Shown: positions 32,972 through 41,649, counted from the stretch's first letter. The stretch: 58,654 nt of DNA from Deltaproteobacteria bacterium (GCA_947490345.1 CANLGL010000029.1:1-58654); one strand, 5' to 3'. Made by a program: numbers and translations. Notes: generated from the sequence alone by a model not told the origin.

Positions 32972-33907
32972 ATGCAAATCCTTCGCCTCGTCGTCTTTGC
33001 CAGTCTGTTTCTCGGCGCCGCTCGCGCCGAGGCCGGCGCCAACGCCACGCAGGGCCGCTTCGACATCGACAAGGGCGGTGGCATCTGGACCTTCAAGTAC
33101 AGCTACGCTGACGAAGCCAGCCGAACGCGGAGGCTCGAGTTTTCGCTGCCGGCTGACAAGATCCGGCACGACAACGACGTGTCGCTCACGTTTCCCAAGG
33201 GCGCCTCCGCCAAAGCGCAGGTCGCGGCGATCCGCACCTACGCCGAGGGCCGCAAGGGGATGAAGATCAAGGCCCAGGCGACGAAGTCTGGGGGCGTGCA
33301 GATCGGGGTCAGCGGGCGGGCCTCCGAGGTGCAGGCCACAATGGCCGGGGCCAAGGCCGCGGCCGGCGCGGCGGCGGACGAGTTCCTGGCCCGGCACAAA
33401 TACACCCGGCTTCGCGACGGCGGAATCGTGCCAGACCACGCGCGCCTCGCGGAGCTGTACGCCGATGAGGTCGGCCCACTTGCCGCGGCCATCGCCAATG
33501 ATGCGCCGGACGGGCGCACCTACGTCGCGCGAGCGCTCGCCTTCGTGCAGGCGATTCCCTACGAGTCTGGCAACAACGGGAAGGATCGGGGGTATCGTCG
33601 GCCGCTCTCGGTCATCGCACGCAACAAGGGAGACTGCGACAGCAAGAGCGCGCTTTTCCTCGCGCTGGTGCGCGCGCAGCATCCCGAGCTCGCCACCACC
33701 GTGGTCTACATCCCGAACCACGTGTTCGCCGGCGTGGCGTTCGCACCGGGGCCGGGCGAGCGGAGCTTCGTCCGGGACGGGGTCAAGTACGTCGGGCTTG
33801 AGCCGGTCGGACCGGCCAAGAACCCGGTGGGAAAGGTCTCCGGGCCGTCGGGCTGGCACCTTTTCTGGGGCTCGGTCGAGGCCCGCGCATTGCCGGCGGC
33901 GCGGTAA
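32972..33907 (+). CDS. Exported transglutaminase-like protein
   Basis: This 311-residue protein has a signal peptide (MQILRLVVFASLFLGAARAEAG). The last third carries a transglutaminase/cysteine-peptidase-like pair, NKGDCDSKSALFLALVRA (Cys222) and VVYIPNHVFAGV (His250), with LEPVGP after it, similar to arylamine/transglutaminase core proteins. The N-terminal half is beta-rich (WTFKYSYADEASRTRRLEFS) and unrecognised. It would act in the periplasm, perhaps on envelope proteins or peptides. It follows the Pal-like gene after a hairpin. Confidence 0.8.
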   Translation: MQILRLVVFASLFLGAARAEAGANATQGRFDIDKGGGIWTFKYSYADEASRTRRLEFSLPADKIRHDNDVSLTFPKGASAKAQVAAIRTYAEGRKGMKIKAQATKSGGVQIGVSGRASEVQATMAGAKAAAGAAADEFLARHKYTRLRDGGIVPDHARLAELYADEVGPLAAAIANDAPDGRTYVARALAFVQAIPYESGNNGKDRGYRRPLSVIARNKGDCDSKSALFLALVRAQHPELATTVVYIPNHVFAGVAFAPGPGERSFVRDGVKYVGLEPVGPAKNPVGKVSGPSGWHLFWGSVEARALPAAR

Positions 33908-34007
33908 GCTTCCGCGACTATTCCTTAGGGCAACTCTTGATGCAGGACAGTAACCGTCCCGGGCAATGCCGCTACGGAAAGCCCTCCCGCTCCAGCCGCG
34001 CCGCTTG

Positions 34008-34421
34008 TCAGGGCGTGACGATGATCGGTACGCTCGTCTGCTCGGTGACCCGGCGCGCGCGGGCCCTCACCCGCTCGTCCCCGGCAAGCAGCGCGGCGGC
34101 AACGAGCTCGCTGGCGAGCGGATCGCGGAGCCCGTCCGTATTCCCCAGCAGAAGCAATACCTGACCTCGGTGGGCCGGATCGGCGGTCCAGTCGACGACC
34201 GTTGACCGCACCGACGCGTCGTCGCCGAAGCGCTGGGCAAGACACAACGCGGCTCGCATCGGCACTGCGGACGGCAGGACGTCCGGCGCGGCCAACAACA
34301 GGAGCTCGTCTCGCAACGCCGGGGTGGCCTCGCCCAGGGCGTCGCAGCCGACGGCATCACGCACCTTGAGGAGGTCGTAGGCGGGGCCCGCCAGGGCCAA
34401 GGACGCGGCGATCAGGATCAT
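34008..34421 (-). CDS. Small exported helical-repeat protein
   Basis: The product is 137 residues. MILIAASLALAGPA is a short signal peptide; the rest is helical, with HEAT-like pairs (ALRDELLLLAAPDVLPSAVP, VRSTVVDWTADPAHRGQVL). The ATG at 34421 overlaps the stop of the metzincin lipoprotein gene (ATGA), so it is translated as the last member of the beta-helix/metzincin operon. The function is unknown; a chaperone or inhibitor role for the protease is possible but only inferred from coupling. Confidence 0.7.
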   Translation of the reverse strand: MILIAASLALAGPAYDLLKVRDAVGCDALGEATPALRDELLLLAAPDVLPSAVPMRAALCLAQRFGDDASVRSTVVDWTADPAHRGQVLLLLGNTDGLRDPLASELVAAALLAGDERVRARARRVTEQTSVPIIVTP

Positions 34422-35518
34422 CGCAACCCCACGTTGAGTTGGAGGACACCCACCTGGTCGTCGGAGAGCGCCGTCTGTGCGGTGCAAGAGTTGGCTCCGC
34501 ACACCGGGTAGGGGAACATCAGGTTGTCGGCCAGCGCGGCCTCGCAGGCGCCCGTGGCGCTGCAGCGTTTGGTGTCACCGAGCGCGTCCCATCCGTTCCA
34601 ACTGCTCTCTACGGGGTGGAAAAGCCCGAGGTAGTGACCGACCTCGTGGCCCATGGTCTCGGCGAGCACCTCGATCTCATCGTCGGAGAATGCGGCGTCG
34701 GTCCCGGCGTGGATGAGCCAACTCACCGCGACGCCCGAGTGGGACGACGCGACATACGGACCGGGAATCCCACCCGCCTCGCCGTACAGATCGGCGAAGC
34801 CCGCGACATCCTCGCCGATCACGACGACGACACCCTCGCCGATCTCTGCGTAGATTGACGTGTATTCTTCGTCACCGATCAGCGGTTCAGCGATGCTGCC
34901 GTCGATGTTGGCGCTGACGTACCGCAGGTCGAGGTCAATCCCGTGCGCCGCATAGATCTCGGCCCAGCGCTCCGCCGCCGCCTCGACCGCGCCCGAGACC
35001 TCCCGGTCCCCATCCAGGTCATCGGCGTATGCGATGGTCACGATCAGCGAGGGCCTTCCTTGCAGACAGGAGCGTCGGAGCACGGTGACGTCGGCGTCCA
35101 CCTCGCCCTCGGGGTAGCCCTCGTCGTCCAGCGTCGAGGCGAGAACCGTCCAGTCGCCAGGGCTCAGTGGGCCGTCCTCGACGCGGACCGGCCAGTTCAG
35201 CACTGAGACCTCGGTGGTCGCGTAAAAGGCGTTGGTGAGCGAGTCCCGCGCTTGGATCCAGTCCTCCCAGTCCAGCCGCACCGAGGCGTCGGGGTCCAAC
35301 ACCCCGTCGATGCTGAGGGTCCCCAGGCGGCGCGCCGTCGTGACCATGAACGCGTCGTCGTTGTCATCTACGGCGATGGGGATTTCGAGCACACCGTCGG
35401 CGTCGCTGGTCAGGGCGAGCGCCTCGGCGACGACCTTGCCGTCGCACACCACTTGCGGCTCGGCGGTCCCGGTCAGGCAGCCGGCGGTCACCAAGAGGAG
35501 CAACGGGCCGACCCTCAT
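34418..35518 (-). CDS. Metzincin-type metalloprotease lipoprotein
   Basis: This protein of 366 residues has a lipoprotein signal (LLLLVTAGC, lipid Cys at 14). The zinc site HEVGHYLGLFH (His291, His295, His301, Glu292 as base) and a downstream Met-turn NLMFP (Met334) are the complete metzincin signature, closest in look to M43/pappalysin-type enzymes. Several cysteines near the C-terminus (RCSATGAC, VCGANSC) could form disulfides. The N-terminal 200 residues are beta-rich and unrecognised. The start overlaps the beta-helix gene stop by four bases and the stop overlaps the next gene, so three genes form a coupled unit. Confidence 0.88.
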   Translation of the reverse strand: MRVGPLLLLVTAGCLTGTAEPQVVCDGKVVAEALALTSDADGVLEIPIAVDDNDDAFMVTTARRLGTLSIDGVLDPDASVRLDWEDWIQARDSLTNAFYATTEVSVLNWPVRVEDGPLSPGDWTVLASTLDDEGYPEGEVDADVTVLRRSCLQGRPSLIVTIAYADDLDGDREVSGAVEAAAERWAEIYAAHGIDLDLRYVSANIDGSIAEPLIGDEEYTSIYAEIGEGVVVVIGEDVAGFADLYGEAGGIPGPYVASSHSGVAVSWLIHAGTDAAFSDDEIEVLAETMGHEVGHYLGLFHPVESSWNGWDALGDTKRCSATGACEAALADNLMFPYPVCGANSCTAQTALSDDQVGVLQLNVGLR

Positions 35519-36174
35519 CCGTCTTCTACGGTGACGGAGGCAGGAAGATTCGCGTCATTGTCGACGCCACCGTCGACGCGGGTGCCGCGAACCACCAGAA
35601 CCGGCGCGCGGGTGGTGGTTCCCCGGGCGCCAACGTGTCCGGCGACGGAGCACCCGACCAGGGTCAGCTCGGCGCCCTCGAGCACTTCGATGTCGCCCGC
35701 GAAGCTGCCGCCGCGCACCTCGCCTCGGGCCGCGCCGACGATGGCGTAGTCGCTTGCCGTGCGCGCGCGGTTGCCCCGAAGCGCACAATCGCGGAGCCGA
35801 AGCATCCCGCGACTCTGGTAGATGCCCCCCCCGATGCCACCGCCGGCGAGCATCGCCTCGTTGCCCTCGATCGTGCAGTGGGAGAGCGTCACCTCACTCC
35901 ATCCACACAGTCGGAGGCCACCGCCGGCCTCCCCAGCACCCCCGCGCAGCACCAGATCCTGGATGACGACGACGAGCTCATCTTCGTCAACCTGTACGAC
36001 CGGGCCCGCCCGTCCAGCATCGAGCACCGCGCCCGGTTCGCCGCGGAGCGTGACGCTGGCGGCGATCACCAAGGACTCGGTGTGCACGCCCGCGCCGAGG
36101 CACACCACCGCACCAGGCACGAGGTGCACGGCAATCGGCGATCCCGGCTCGATGCGTACGATCGATTCGGCCAT
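35515..36174 (-). CDS. Right-handed parallel beta-helix protein
   Basis: The 219-residue protein has successive beta-helix coils: VVCLGAGVHTESLVI, VTLRGEPGAVLDAG, VQDLVLRGGAGEAGGGLRL, TLSHCTIEGNEAML and LRLRDCALRGNRAR. This is the pectate-lyase-like/right-handed beta-helix fold. No catalytic residues of pectate lyases are apparent and there is no signal peptide. It is first of the coupled unit with the metzincin, and the calpain-like gene ends 4 bases upstream on the same strand, so all four may be one transcript. Confidence 0.8.
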   Translation of the reverse strand: MAESIVRIEPGSPIAVHLVPGAVVCLGAGVHTESLVIAASVTLRGEPGAVLDAGRAGPVVQVDEDELVVVIQDLVLRGGAGEAGGGLRLCGWSEVTLSHCTIEGNEAMLAGGGIGGGIYQSRGMLRLRDCALRGNRARTASDYAIVGAARGEVRGGSFAGDIEVLEGAELTLVGCSVAGHVGARGTTTRAPVLVVRGTRVDGGVDNDANLPASVTVEDG

Positions 36175-36177
36175 CGG

Positions 36178-37704
36178 TCAGCTCTGTGTGGACCCCGTCG
36201 GGGCCTTGTTCGTGGAGATGTTGGTGAAGTGCTTGAGGAATTCGGCGGCAGTGATCGGCTTGGGCTGCCAGGTGCCCCACGGGTTGTAGAACTGCAGCTC
36301 CTTCTCGTTGACCACGCCCTCAAACGCGTAGGCGTGATTGGCGACGAGCAGCTTCTCCACGTTGACGGCGCCTTGGTAGCTGAAGCGAAGCTCGAGGTCC
36401 TCGCCCTTCGCCGGCCCCTCACCGGGCTTCATCGCAAGCGACATCGTGTTCTTCTTGTAGTCGACCGTCCCCTCCGAAACGGCGAGGCCGTAGAGCCCGG
36501 CAGTCGCCTGGTGCTCGGTGCCATTGTCCTTGATCATGCCCATCATCTTGTCCGCTTTGTCGGTAATCTGCATCGTTCCAGGGACCACGTGATTCCAGCG
36601 GTGGCCGTGCGAGATGGTTCCGCTGAGCTTGTCTCCCCCACCGGTGAAAGGCATCTGGACGTCGGACTCGCGGGAGTTCTCGACCGCGGCGTAAATCGCC
36701 ATGCCATCTTTCTTCGCGGCTTCGAAGTACGGAATGACCTCTTCTTCCTTCATCGAGCCGGGGCGCTTCTCCTTGCTTCGTGCGCCAGTGAGCTCGGCCA
36801 TGGCCTGCGCGCCGTAGCCGCCCTGACCGATCGCTTGATACCCCCCCTTCCACTTGGCGTAGGCCTTCTCCATGATCGCCGGCCACAACTTGCCACCGGC
36901 GTCGCCGGCGTAGGCGGGGTCGGCCCGGTTGCCCGCAGAGGTGGGCAGGTAGGCGTCGACTTCGATGTAGACGGGCTTGGCCGATCCTCCGTATGCCTCT
37001 TCGTAGAAGCGAACGGTGTACGTCTCCTTTGTGGGGTTGTACTTGATCGCGTCTTTGATGGTCTGGGGGTTGGCGTTGGCCACCGCCGCCATCGAGGCAA
37101 TGAAATAGCAGTCGCCCATCGCCCCTTGCGCGGTGTCGGTTCCCTTGGGTTCGACGGGCGTGTGGTCGCCCTTCTGGTAGGCGTAGATCAGGTCGTCCCG
37201 CTGCCCGGGAGCCTCGTCGTCCTTGTTGAGCCCGGGCTGGTCCGACCAGAGCGCGCGGGGCGCCCAGGCCTTCTTGGTGTCCTTGCCGACGCGCACCTCG
37301 ACCAACATCGCCTCGTTCTTGCTGTCGAACTCGACGACCTTGCACGGCGTGCCGTCGGGGACCTTGAACGCCTCGGTCTTTTGGTCGGCGCCCATGAACA
37401 AGGTGATCTCGTCGGTCTTTCCGACCAACGCGCCGAAGGTCCCGGTGCTGACCTTCGCGCTGCGCATCGGACCGAGGCTATCGGTCGAGGCGCCGTGCGG
37501 GGCTTCGCGTTGGGTGTCCGCGTCCAACCACGAGGAGAGCTCGTCGTTGCCGAGGGCGGCGCCCTGGTCTGCGGTTGTCGTCTGCCCCGCGATCGCGGAA
37601 TTTCCGACGCGAGACTGCCGATCGACCCGCGGTGCGGGACCATCCTGCTCGTTCGCCGGGGCTTTGCCTTGACGGGCGGGTGGGCGGGTCGAGTGTTGGA
37701 GCAT
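36178..37704 (-). CDS. Calpain-family (C2-like) cysteine protease
   Basis: The predicted product has 508 residues. Residues 1-80 are a low-complexity, disordered leader containing a short SRVGNSAIAG motif. Residues about 82-155 look like an SH3-type barrel. The calpain core follows, with catalytic Cys199 in QGAMGDCYFIASMAAVA, the structural LWPAIMEKAYAKWKGGYQ segment, His457 in LLVANHAYAFEG and Asn474 in FYNPWG. All three catalytic residues are therefore present. There is no classical signal peptide, so secretion would need another route. It starts about 110 bases from the divergent matrixin gene. A secreted toxin/effector or regulatory protease are both possible. Confidence 0.87.
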   Translation of the reverse strand: MLQHSTRPPARQGKAPANEQDGPAPRVDRQSRVGNSAIAGQTTTADQGAALGNDELSSWLDADTQREAPHGASTDSLGPMRSAKVSTGTFGALVGKTDEITLFMGADQKTEAFKVPDGTPCKVVEFDSKNEAMLVEVRVGKDTKKAWAPRALWSDQPGLNKDDEAPGQRDDLIYAYQKGDHTPVEPKGTDTAQGAMGDCYFIASMAAVANANPQTIKDAIKYNPTKETYTVRFYEEAYGGSAKPVYIEVDAYLPTSAGNRADPAYAGDAGGKLWPAIMEKAYAKWKGGYQAIGQGGYGAQAMAELTGARSKEKRPGSMKEEEVIPYFEAAKKDGMAIYAAVENSRESDVQMPFTGGGDKLSGTISHGHRWNHVVPGTMQITDKADKMMGMIKDNGTEHQATAGLYGLAVSEGTVDYKKNTMSLAMKPGEGPAKGEDLELRFSYQGAVNVEKLLVANHAYAFEGVVNEKELQFYNPWGTWQPKPITAAEFLKHFTNISTNKAPTGSTQS

Positions 37705-37800
37705 GAAGTCCCCCTGTGCAGGCTACCCGACGACGGCCACGACCGCCAGCATCCAGCGTCGCATCGCCCTCATCCGCCGACATCGCGTTGCCGATCCCCC

Positions 37801-37811
37801 GGGGAGAGGTC
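37801..37811 (+). promoter_or_regulatory. Strong ribosome-binding site before the matrixin gene
   Basis: GGGGAGAGG at 37801-37809 lies 5 bases before the ATG at 37815. It fixes that start even though the frame is open further upstream, and contrasts with the weak or absent Shine-Dalgarno sites of most genes in this window. Confidence 0.6.
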
Positions 37812-37814
37812 CTG

Positions 37815-38528
37815 ATGTTGCTCTCCCTGCTCACCACGCTGGCCCTCGGCGCCCCCGAGGATCAGGTCCTGACCAACGCGAAGGGCGCGCGGCTGCGGTG
37901 GGCGTCGATGCCGATTCCGTTCGTCGCGGATCCCGTGAACAGCGCGGGCCTCGACGAGGACGGCACCGTTGCTGCCATCGTCGGTGGTGCCGGCGCCTGG
38001 ATGTGGGTGGAGGGTTCCGAGGTGGAGTACCGCTTCCGCGGTGTGAAGAGCGGTCTTCAAGGCGGCTACGACAGCGAGAATGCGGTGTTCTTCACCGACG
38101 ACTGGGACGCGACCGAAGACCTGCTCGCGTTGACGAGCACATGGTCCGATGACGACGGGACGATCCTCGACTTCGACCTCGTCGTCAACACCCGGGACCA
38201 CCAATGGAGTCTGGACGGGTCGGTGGGTGGTGACCTGCAGAACGCCCTGGCGCACGAGTTCGGCCACGCGCTCGGACTCGGCCACGACGAAGAGGACGAA
38301 GAGGCGACGATGTTCCCGAGCGCCACTCCGGGGGAGACCCACAAGCGGGACCTCGGCGACAGCGACGTGGCGGTCGCGAGGTGGCTCTACCCCGCCATCG
38401 ACGGTGAGGAAGTGGACGCCCCTGAAACTCGGGCGCTCATGGCGTGCGGGACCACGCCCTCGACGAGCCTGCTCGCGTTTTTTCCCGCCGCATTGCTGGT
38501 GGTTCGTCGTCGTAAGGAGGTCTCGTGA
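37815..38528 (+). CDS. Matrixin-like metalloprotease with a Cys-TM-Arg sorting tail
   Basis: This 237-residue protein has a signal peptide (LLSLLTTLALGAPE). The metzincin site HEFGHALGLGHD (147-158) and Met-turn TMFPS (Met166) mark an M10-type zinc endopeptidase. The C-terminus ACGTTPSTSLLAFFPAALLV plus RRRK (Cys211, one hydrophobic helix, Arg/Lys cluster) resembles the MYXO-CTERM/GlyGly-CTERM class of surface-sorting signals. The product is probably processed at that tail and displayed or released at the cell surface. Its stop overlaps the GTG of the next gene (GTGA). Confidence 0.88.
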   Translation: MLLSLLTTLALGAPEDQVLTNAKGARLRWASMPIPFVADPVNSAGLDEDGTVAAIVGGAGAWMWVEGSEVEYRFRGVKSGLQGGYDSENAVFFTDDWDATEDLLALTSTWSDDDGTILDFDLVVNTRDHQWSLDGSVGGDLQNALAHEFGHALGLGHDEEDEEATMFPSATPGETHKRDLGDSDVAVARWLYPAIDGEEVDAPETRALMACGTTPSTSLLAFFPAALLVVRRRKEVS

Positions 38529-38977
38529 TCCTAGCCCTCGCCACCCAGGCCTACGCCACGCTTGCCGCGGAAGCGCTCGACCCCGAAGCGCTCGCCGTGC
38601 TCAGCGACGCGACCGCGTTCGGCGATGTTGTCGAGCTGCGCAGCGTGTTCACCGGCGCCTTCATCTGGACGGTTGCCACCCTCGATCTGGTCGATAGCGA
38701 CGAGATCGCAGAGGTGTGGATCCCGGGCGGGTGTGTGGGCGAGCTCTGTCTCACCATTTCGGGCGCCCCCGCCGTTGTTCGCGGCGAGCGGGTGTTTGTG
38801 TTCTTGCGCGATCAGCGCCCTGCCTCGCTCGGCCAGGGGCTCTTCCACGTCACCGGCGACGACGCCGTGCGCGACGTTTCCGGGCTTTCTTTCTTGGACG
38901 GCGAGCGGCCCGCGACCGCGTTCGCCCTTGCTGAGCTGCGCCAACTGGCCCCCCGCGTCCGGTCTTCAAGGGAGTAG
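38525..38977 (+). CDS. Small exported partner protein of the matrixin-like protease
   Basis: The 150-residue product starts at GTG with a short hydrophobic leader (MILALATQAYATLAAEAL). The mature part is a compact beta-rich domain (VVELRSVFTGAFIWTVATL, ERVFVFLRDQRPA) with a Cys pair (GGCVGELC). No family name is known to me. Translational coupling to the protease gene suggests it is an inhibitor, chaperone or co-factor for it. The next gene begins after only two bases. Confidence 0.72.
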   Translation: MILALATQAYATLAAEALDPEALAVLSDATAFGDVVELRSVFTGAFIWTVATLDLVDSDEIAEVWIPGGCVGELCLTISGAPAVVRGERVFVFLRDQRPASLGQGLFHVTGDDAVRDVSGLSFLDGERPATAFALAELRQLAPRVRSSRE

Positions 38978-38979
38978 GT

Positions 38980-40983
38980 ATGGCTAAGCGCCTTGGTGAA
39001 ATCCTCGTAGAAGAAGCCATCCTCGGCGCCGACACCGTTGAACGGGCGGTAGCCGCCCAGGGGCAGGGTGGTCGTGGACGTCTCGGCCAACTTTTGGTGG
39101 AGTCGGGCGCGCTCGAACCGTCGTGGCTGACGGCGGCGCTAGCGCTCCAAGCTGGGGTCGAAACCGTGGATCCGCTCAGCATCGCTGTCGACCCGGCGGT
39201 CTTGTGGCGGGTTCCGCCCGACGTGGCGGAGCGGACTGGATGCCTGGTGGGGCGGGATGAGCACGGCCTCGTCGTCGTGGTGCAGGACCCCTCCAATACT
39301 CGCCTGCAGCGCTCGCTGTCGTCGATGCTCGGCGTGCCCGAGGTGCGCTTCGCGGCGGGTCTCCCCGATCGGGTCGCCGCCGCGATCAGCCGCCACTACG
39401 ACACCAGTTCGGCCCGGGCGCGTCGCATCCGCGGCGTCGTCGGCGAGGAGCGTCCCGCCCTGACCAGCCCGACCTCACAAGAGATGGATGTCCGGACGAT
39501 GCTGGCCCGGCTGCAGCGTCAAACCCCCCGCACTCACGCCGACTTCGCGACTGCGCTGCTGGTTTTTGCCGTCGAGAGCGGAGCCGACTCCCTGACCCTG
39601 GAGTCCGGTCGTCTCTCGGTGAGCTGGGATGGCGTCGCGGTGCAGCTTTTGGAGCTGCCGGCCGCACAGGCGCATGGAGTGGCGACGAGACTTCGCACGA
39701 TCACCAAGCTCGATGCAGGGGCGAACCGTCCCGGTAGCGCGGAGGGTCCCTGCCGCTTGGGCGAGGCGAACGTCGAGCTTTCGGCACAATCGCAGCCCGG
39801 ACCGGCGGGCGGTCGTGTCGAAGTCAGCTTCGCGGGGTCGGGGGCATCCAAAAACGCCATGCACCCCCGCGTCCATGCCTCGTGGCGCGCGCTGATGAAC
39901 GCTCCGGGGTTGATCGTCCTGGCGGTGCCGGAGGGCACTCCGGCGGCGGATCCGCCCGAAACCCCGGCCCGGGTCGAACGGCGGACCCTGACTGACTGGG
40001 CCAGTGTCGAGGCCGCAGTGCGGGCGGCGGAGACGGGGCGAACGGTTTTGGCGACGATCTCCGCGCCAGGAGTCGCGGAGAGTCTGGCTCGGCTCCGCGA
40101 CCTCGCGCCTTCCCGCTCCGCCTTCGCATCCGTGCTCACCGGGTCGATCGCGGCACGGCGGTTGAGGCAGGTTTGCCAGACATGCGCCCGGCCGGCGGAA
40201 GTGAGCCCGGCGGGCGCCGAGCGCCTCGGTGTGGTCCCCTTCGCCGCGCCGCGAGCGGGCAGCGGCTGTCCGGAGTGCGGATACCGCCGCTACTCCGGGA
40301 CGGTGTGGAGCTATGAAGTGGTGGTGGCCAGCCAGGCCGTCCGCGACGCCGTGGACACCGGAGCGCCCACTTCGGAGATCGGTCGCGCCTGCAGTCCGGT
40401 CGCCGAACGGGCGATGCAGGTCGACGCGGTCGCGCACGCGATCCTCGGCCTCACCACGGCTGAGGAGCTCGAACGATGCGTCCCGCCCCGTCCCCCCTGG
40501 GCCGTCGTGGCACCCGAAGAACGGCACCGAGGCCTCTTCCGTGCCGTCACCGATGCGGTTTATGAGCGCGACGACGACCCGAACACCCAGACCAGCGGCA
40601 TTCAGTTGCCGGGCGTATTGCTTGTGCATCCGGGCGAGGGTGCCGCGACGACGCTGCGTGCCGCGCTGCAGGGGCGCGCCGAAGTGACCGCGGCGTGGTC
40701 CGCCGCTGCGGCGCGGGTCGCGGTCAGCCCGATGTTGCCGGTTGTCGGCGTGCTCACCCGGTGGGGTCAGGGGGGCTGGGACGCGGAGCTCATCGCCGAA
40801 TGGCAGTCGCTCGGCATGCGCGTCATCCTCATGGGTCCGCCTGGCGACATCGCCGAAATGGCCGCAGCCTTCGAGCTCAACGCGGACGAATACGCCGGGA
40901 GCATTGAGGAGCTGGGCGTCCGACTGGGTCGGTGGTTGCCCTCCGAGGCGTCGGACCAACGCGCGCGGTGTAGCTTCGGCTAG
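38980..40983 (+). CDS. GspE/PilB-like pseudo-ATPase with a receiver-like C-terminus
   Basis: This protein of 667 residues has an N-terminal half like the MshEN/GspE-N domains of type II secretion and type IV pilus ATPases (MAKRLGEILVEEAILGADTV, LGQLLVESGALEPSWL). At 310-326 the sequence GLIVLAVPEGTPAADPP aligns with GxVLVTGPTGSGKTT but has no Lys-Thr, and only about 30 residues separate it from TGRTVLATIS, so Walker A, the Asp box and most of Walker B are missing. The four-Cys zinc site is kept (Cys399/402, 430/433). Residues about 545-660 look like a receiver fold without an obvious acceptor Asp. It cannot bind ATP normally; a regulatory or structural role is inferred. Confidence 0.85.
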   Translation: MAKRLGEILVEEAILGADTVERAVAAQGQGGRGRLGQLLVESGALEPSWLTAALALQAGVETVDPLSIAVDPAVLWRVPPDVAERTGCLVGRDEHGLVVVVQDPSNTRLQRSLSSMLGVPEVRFAAGLPDRVAAAISRHYDTSSARARRIRGVVGEERPALTSPTSQEMDVRTMLARLQRQTPRTHADFATALLVFAVESGADSLTLESGRLSVSWDGVAVQLLELPAAQAHGVATRLRTITKLDAGANRPGSAEGPCRLGEANVELSAQSQPGPAGGRVEVSFAGSGASKNAMHPRVHASWRALMNAPGLIVLAVPEGTPAADPPETPARVERRTLTDWASVEAAVRAAETGRTVLATISAPGVAESLARLRDLAPSRSAFASVLTGSIAARRLRQVCQTCARPAEVSPAGAERLGVVPFAAPRAGSGCPECGYRRYSGTVWSYEVVVASQAVRDAVDTGAPTSEIGRACSPVAERAMQVDAVAHAILGLTTAEELERCVPPRPPWAVVAPEERHRGLFRAVTDAVYERDDDPNTQTSGIQLPGVLLVHPGEGAATTLRAALQGRAEVTAAWSAAAARVAVSPMLPVVGVLTRWGQGGWDAELIAEWQSLGMRVILMGPPGDIAEMAAAFELNADEYAGSIEELGVRLGRWLPSEASDQRARCSFG

Positions 40984-41004
40984 GATCGGCGGGCGCCCGC
41001 CCGC

Positions 41005-41649
41005 TCACTGCGCGGCGATTCGGAACTCGACCGTCTCGGTGTCGTCGTTGACGCCGTCTGAGGCGGTGACGGTGATTTCGTGGCGCCCACGTGGCAAGCC
41101 GTCGATGTAGAAGATCGCTGCGCCGTCCGCGTTGGGTCGGTCCGGCGCGCCGGGTGCGCCCGCCGCCGAGCCCCCCCAGGTCAGGGTGATGTTGCTCATG
41201 TCGTCGTCACGCTGTTTGACGGTGACCGATACACCCACCGAGTCTCCGGCACCGTATTCGGCATCTGCCTGCGGCTCTTCGAATTTCACCGACGGCGGGT
41301 CGTTCTCGTCCATCTGGAGGGTGAGCGCGCTCTCCGCCGCGGCCTGGAATTCGTCCACCACCAGGATGGAGAGGGTCCAGATGCCCTTGGGGAGCCCATC
41401 GCCGAGGTACAGCGACGCCTCGTTCTCGGACCGGAACTCGTTGCCAATGGTTCCCGGATCAGGGTCGATCAACCACGACAGCGCCAGATCCGACGCCCCT
41501 TGATCGTCTTCGAGGCTGGCGATCACGGTCAGCGGCTCGTACTCGTGGAAGTCCGCCCCTTCCTCCGGTGAGGTGATCGAAACGACCGGATCCTCGTTCG
41601 GAGCGGGTGTCGAAAAACCGCACGACTGAACTAGAAGCGTGATCAGCAC
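41005..41649 (-). CDS. Lipoprotein with tandem Ig-like domains
   Basis: The predicted product has 214 residues. MLITLLVQSC is a minimal lipoprotein signal (lipid Cys at 10). Two consecutive Ig/PKD-like beta-sandwich units follow: PVVSITSPEEGADFHEYEPL to ILVVDEFQAAAES, and PSVKFEEPQADAEYGAGDSV to EITVTASDGVNDDTETV. Such domains mediate surface adhesion or serve as spacers. It converges with the pseudo-ATPase gene and lies head-to-head with the sulfatase-type operon across a copy of the hairpin repeat. Confidence 0.83.
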   Translation of the reverse strand: MLITLLVQSCGFSTPAPNEDPVVSITSPEEGADFHEYEPLTVIASLEDDQGASDLALSWLIDPDPGTIGNEFRSENEASLYLGDGLPKGIWTLSILVVDEFQAAAESALTLQMDENDPPSVKFEEPQADAEYGAGDSVGVSVTVKQRDDDMSNITLTWGGSAAGAPGAPDRPNADGAAIFYIDGLPRGRHEITVTASDGVNDDTETVEFRIAAQ

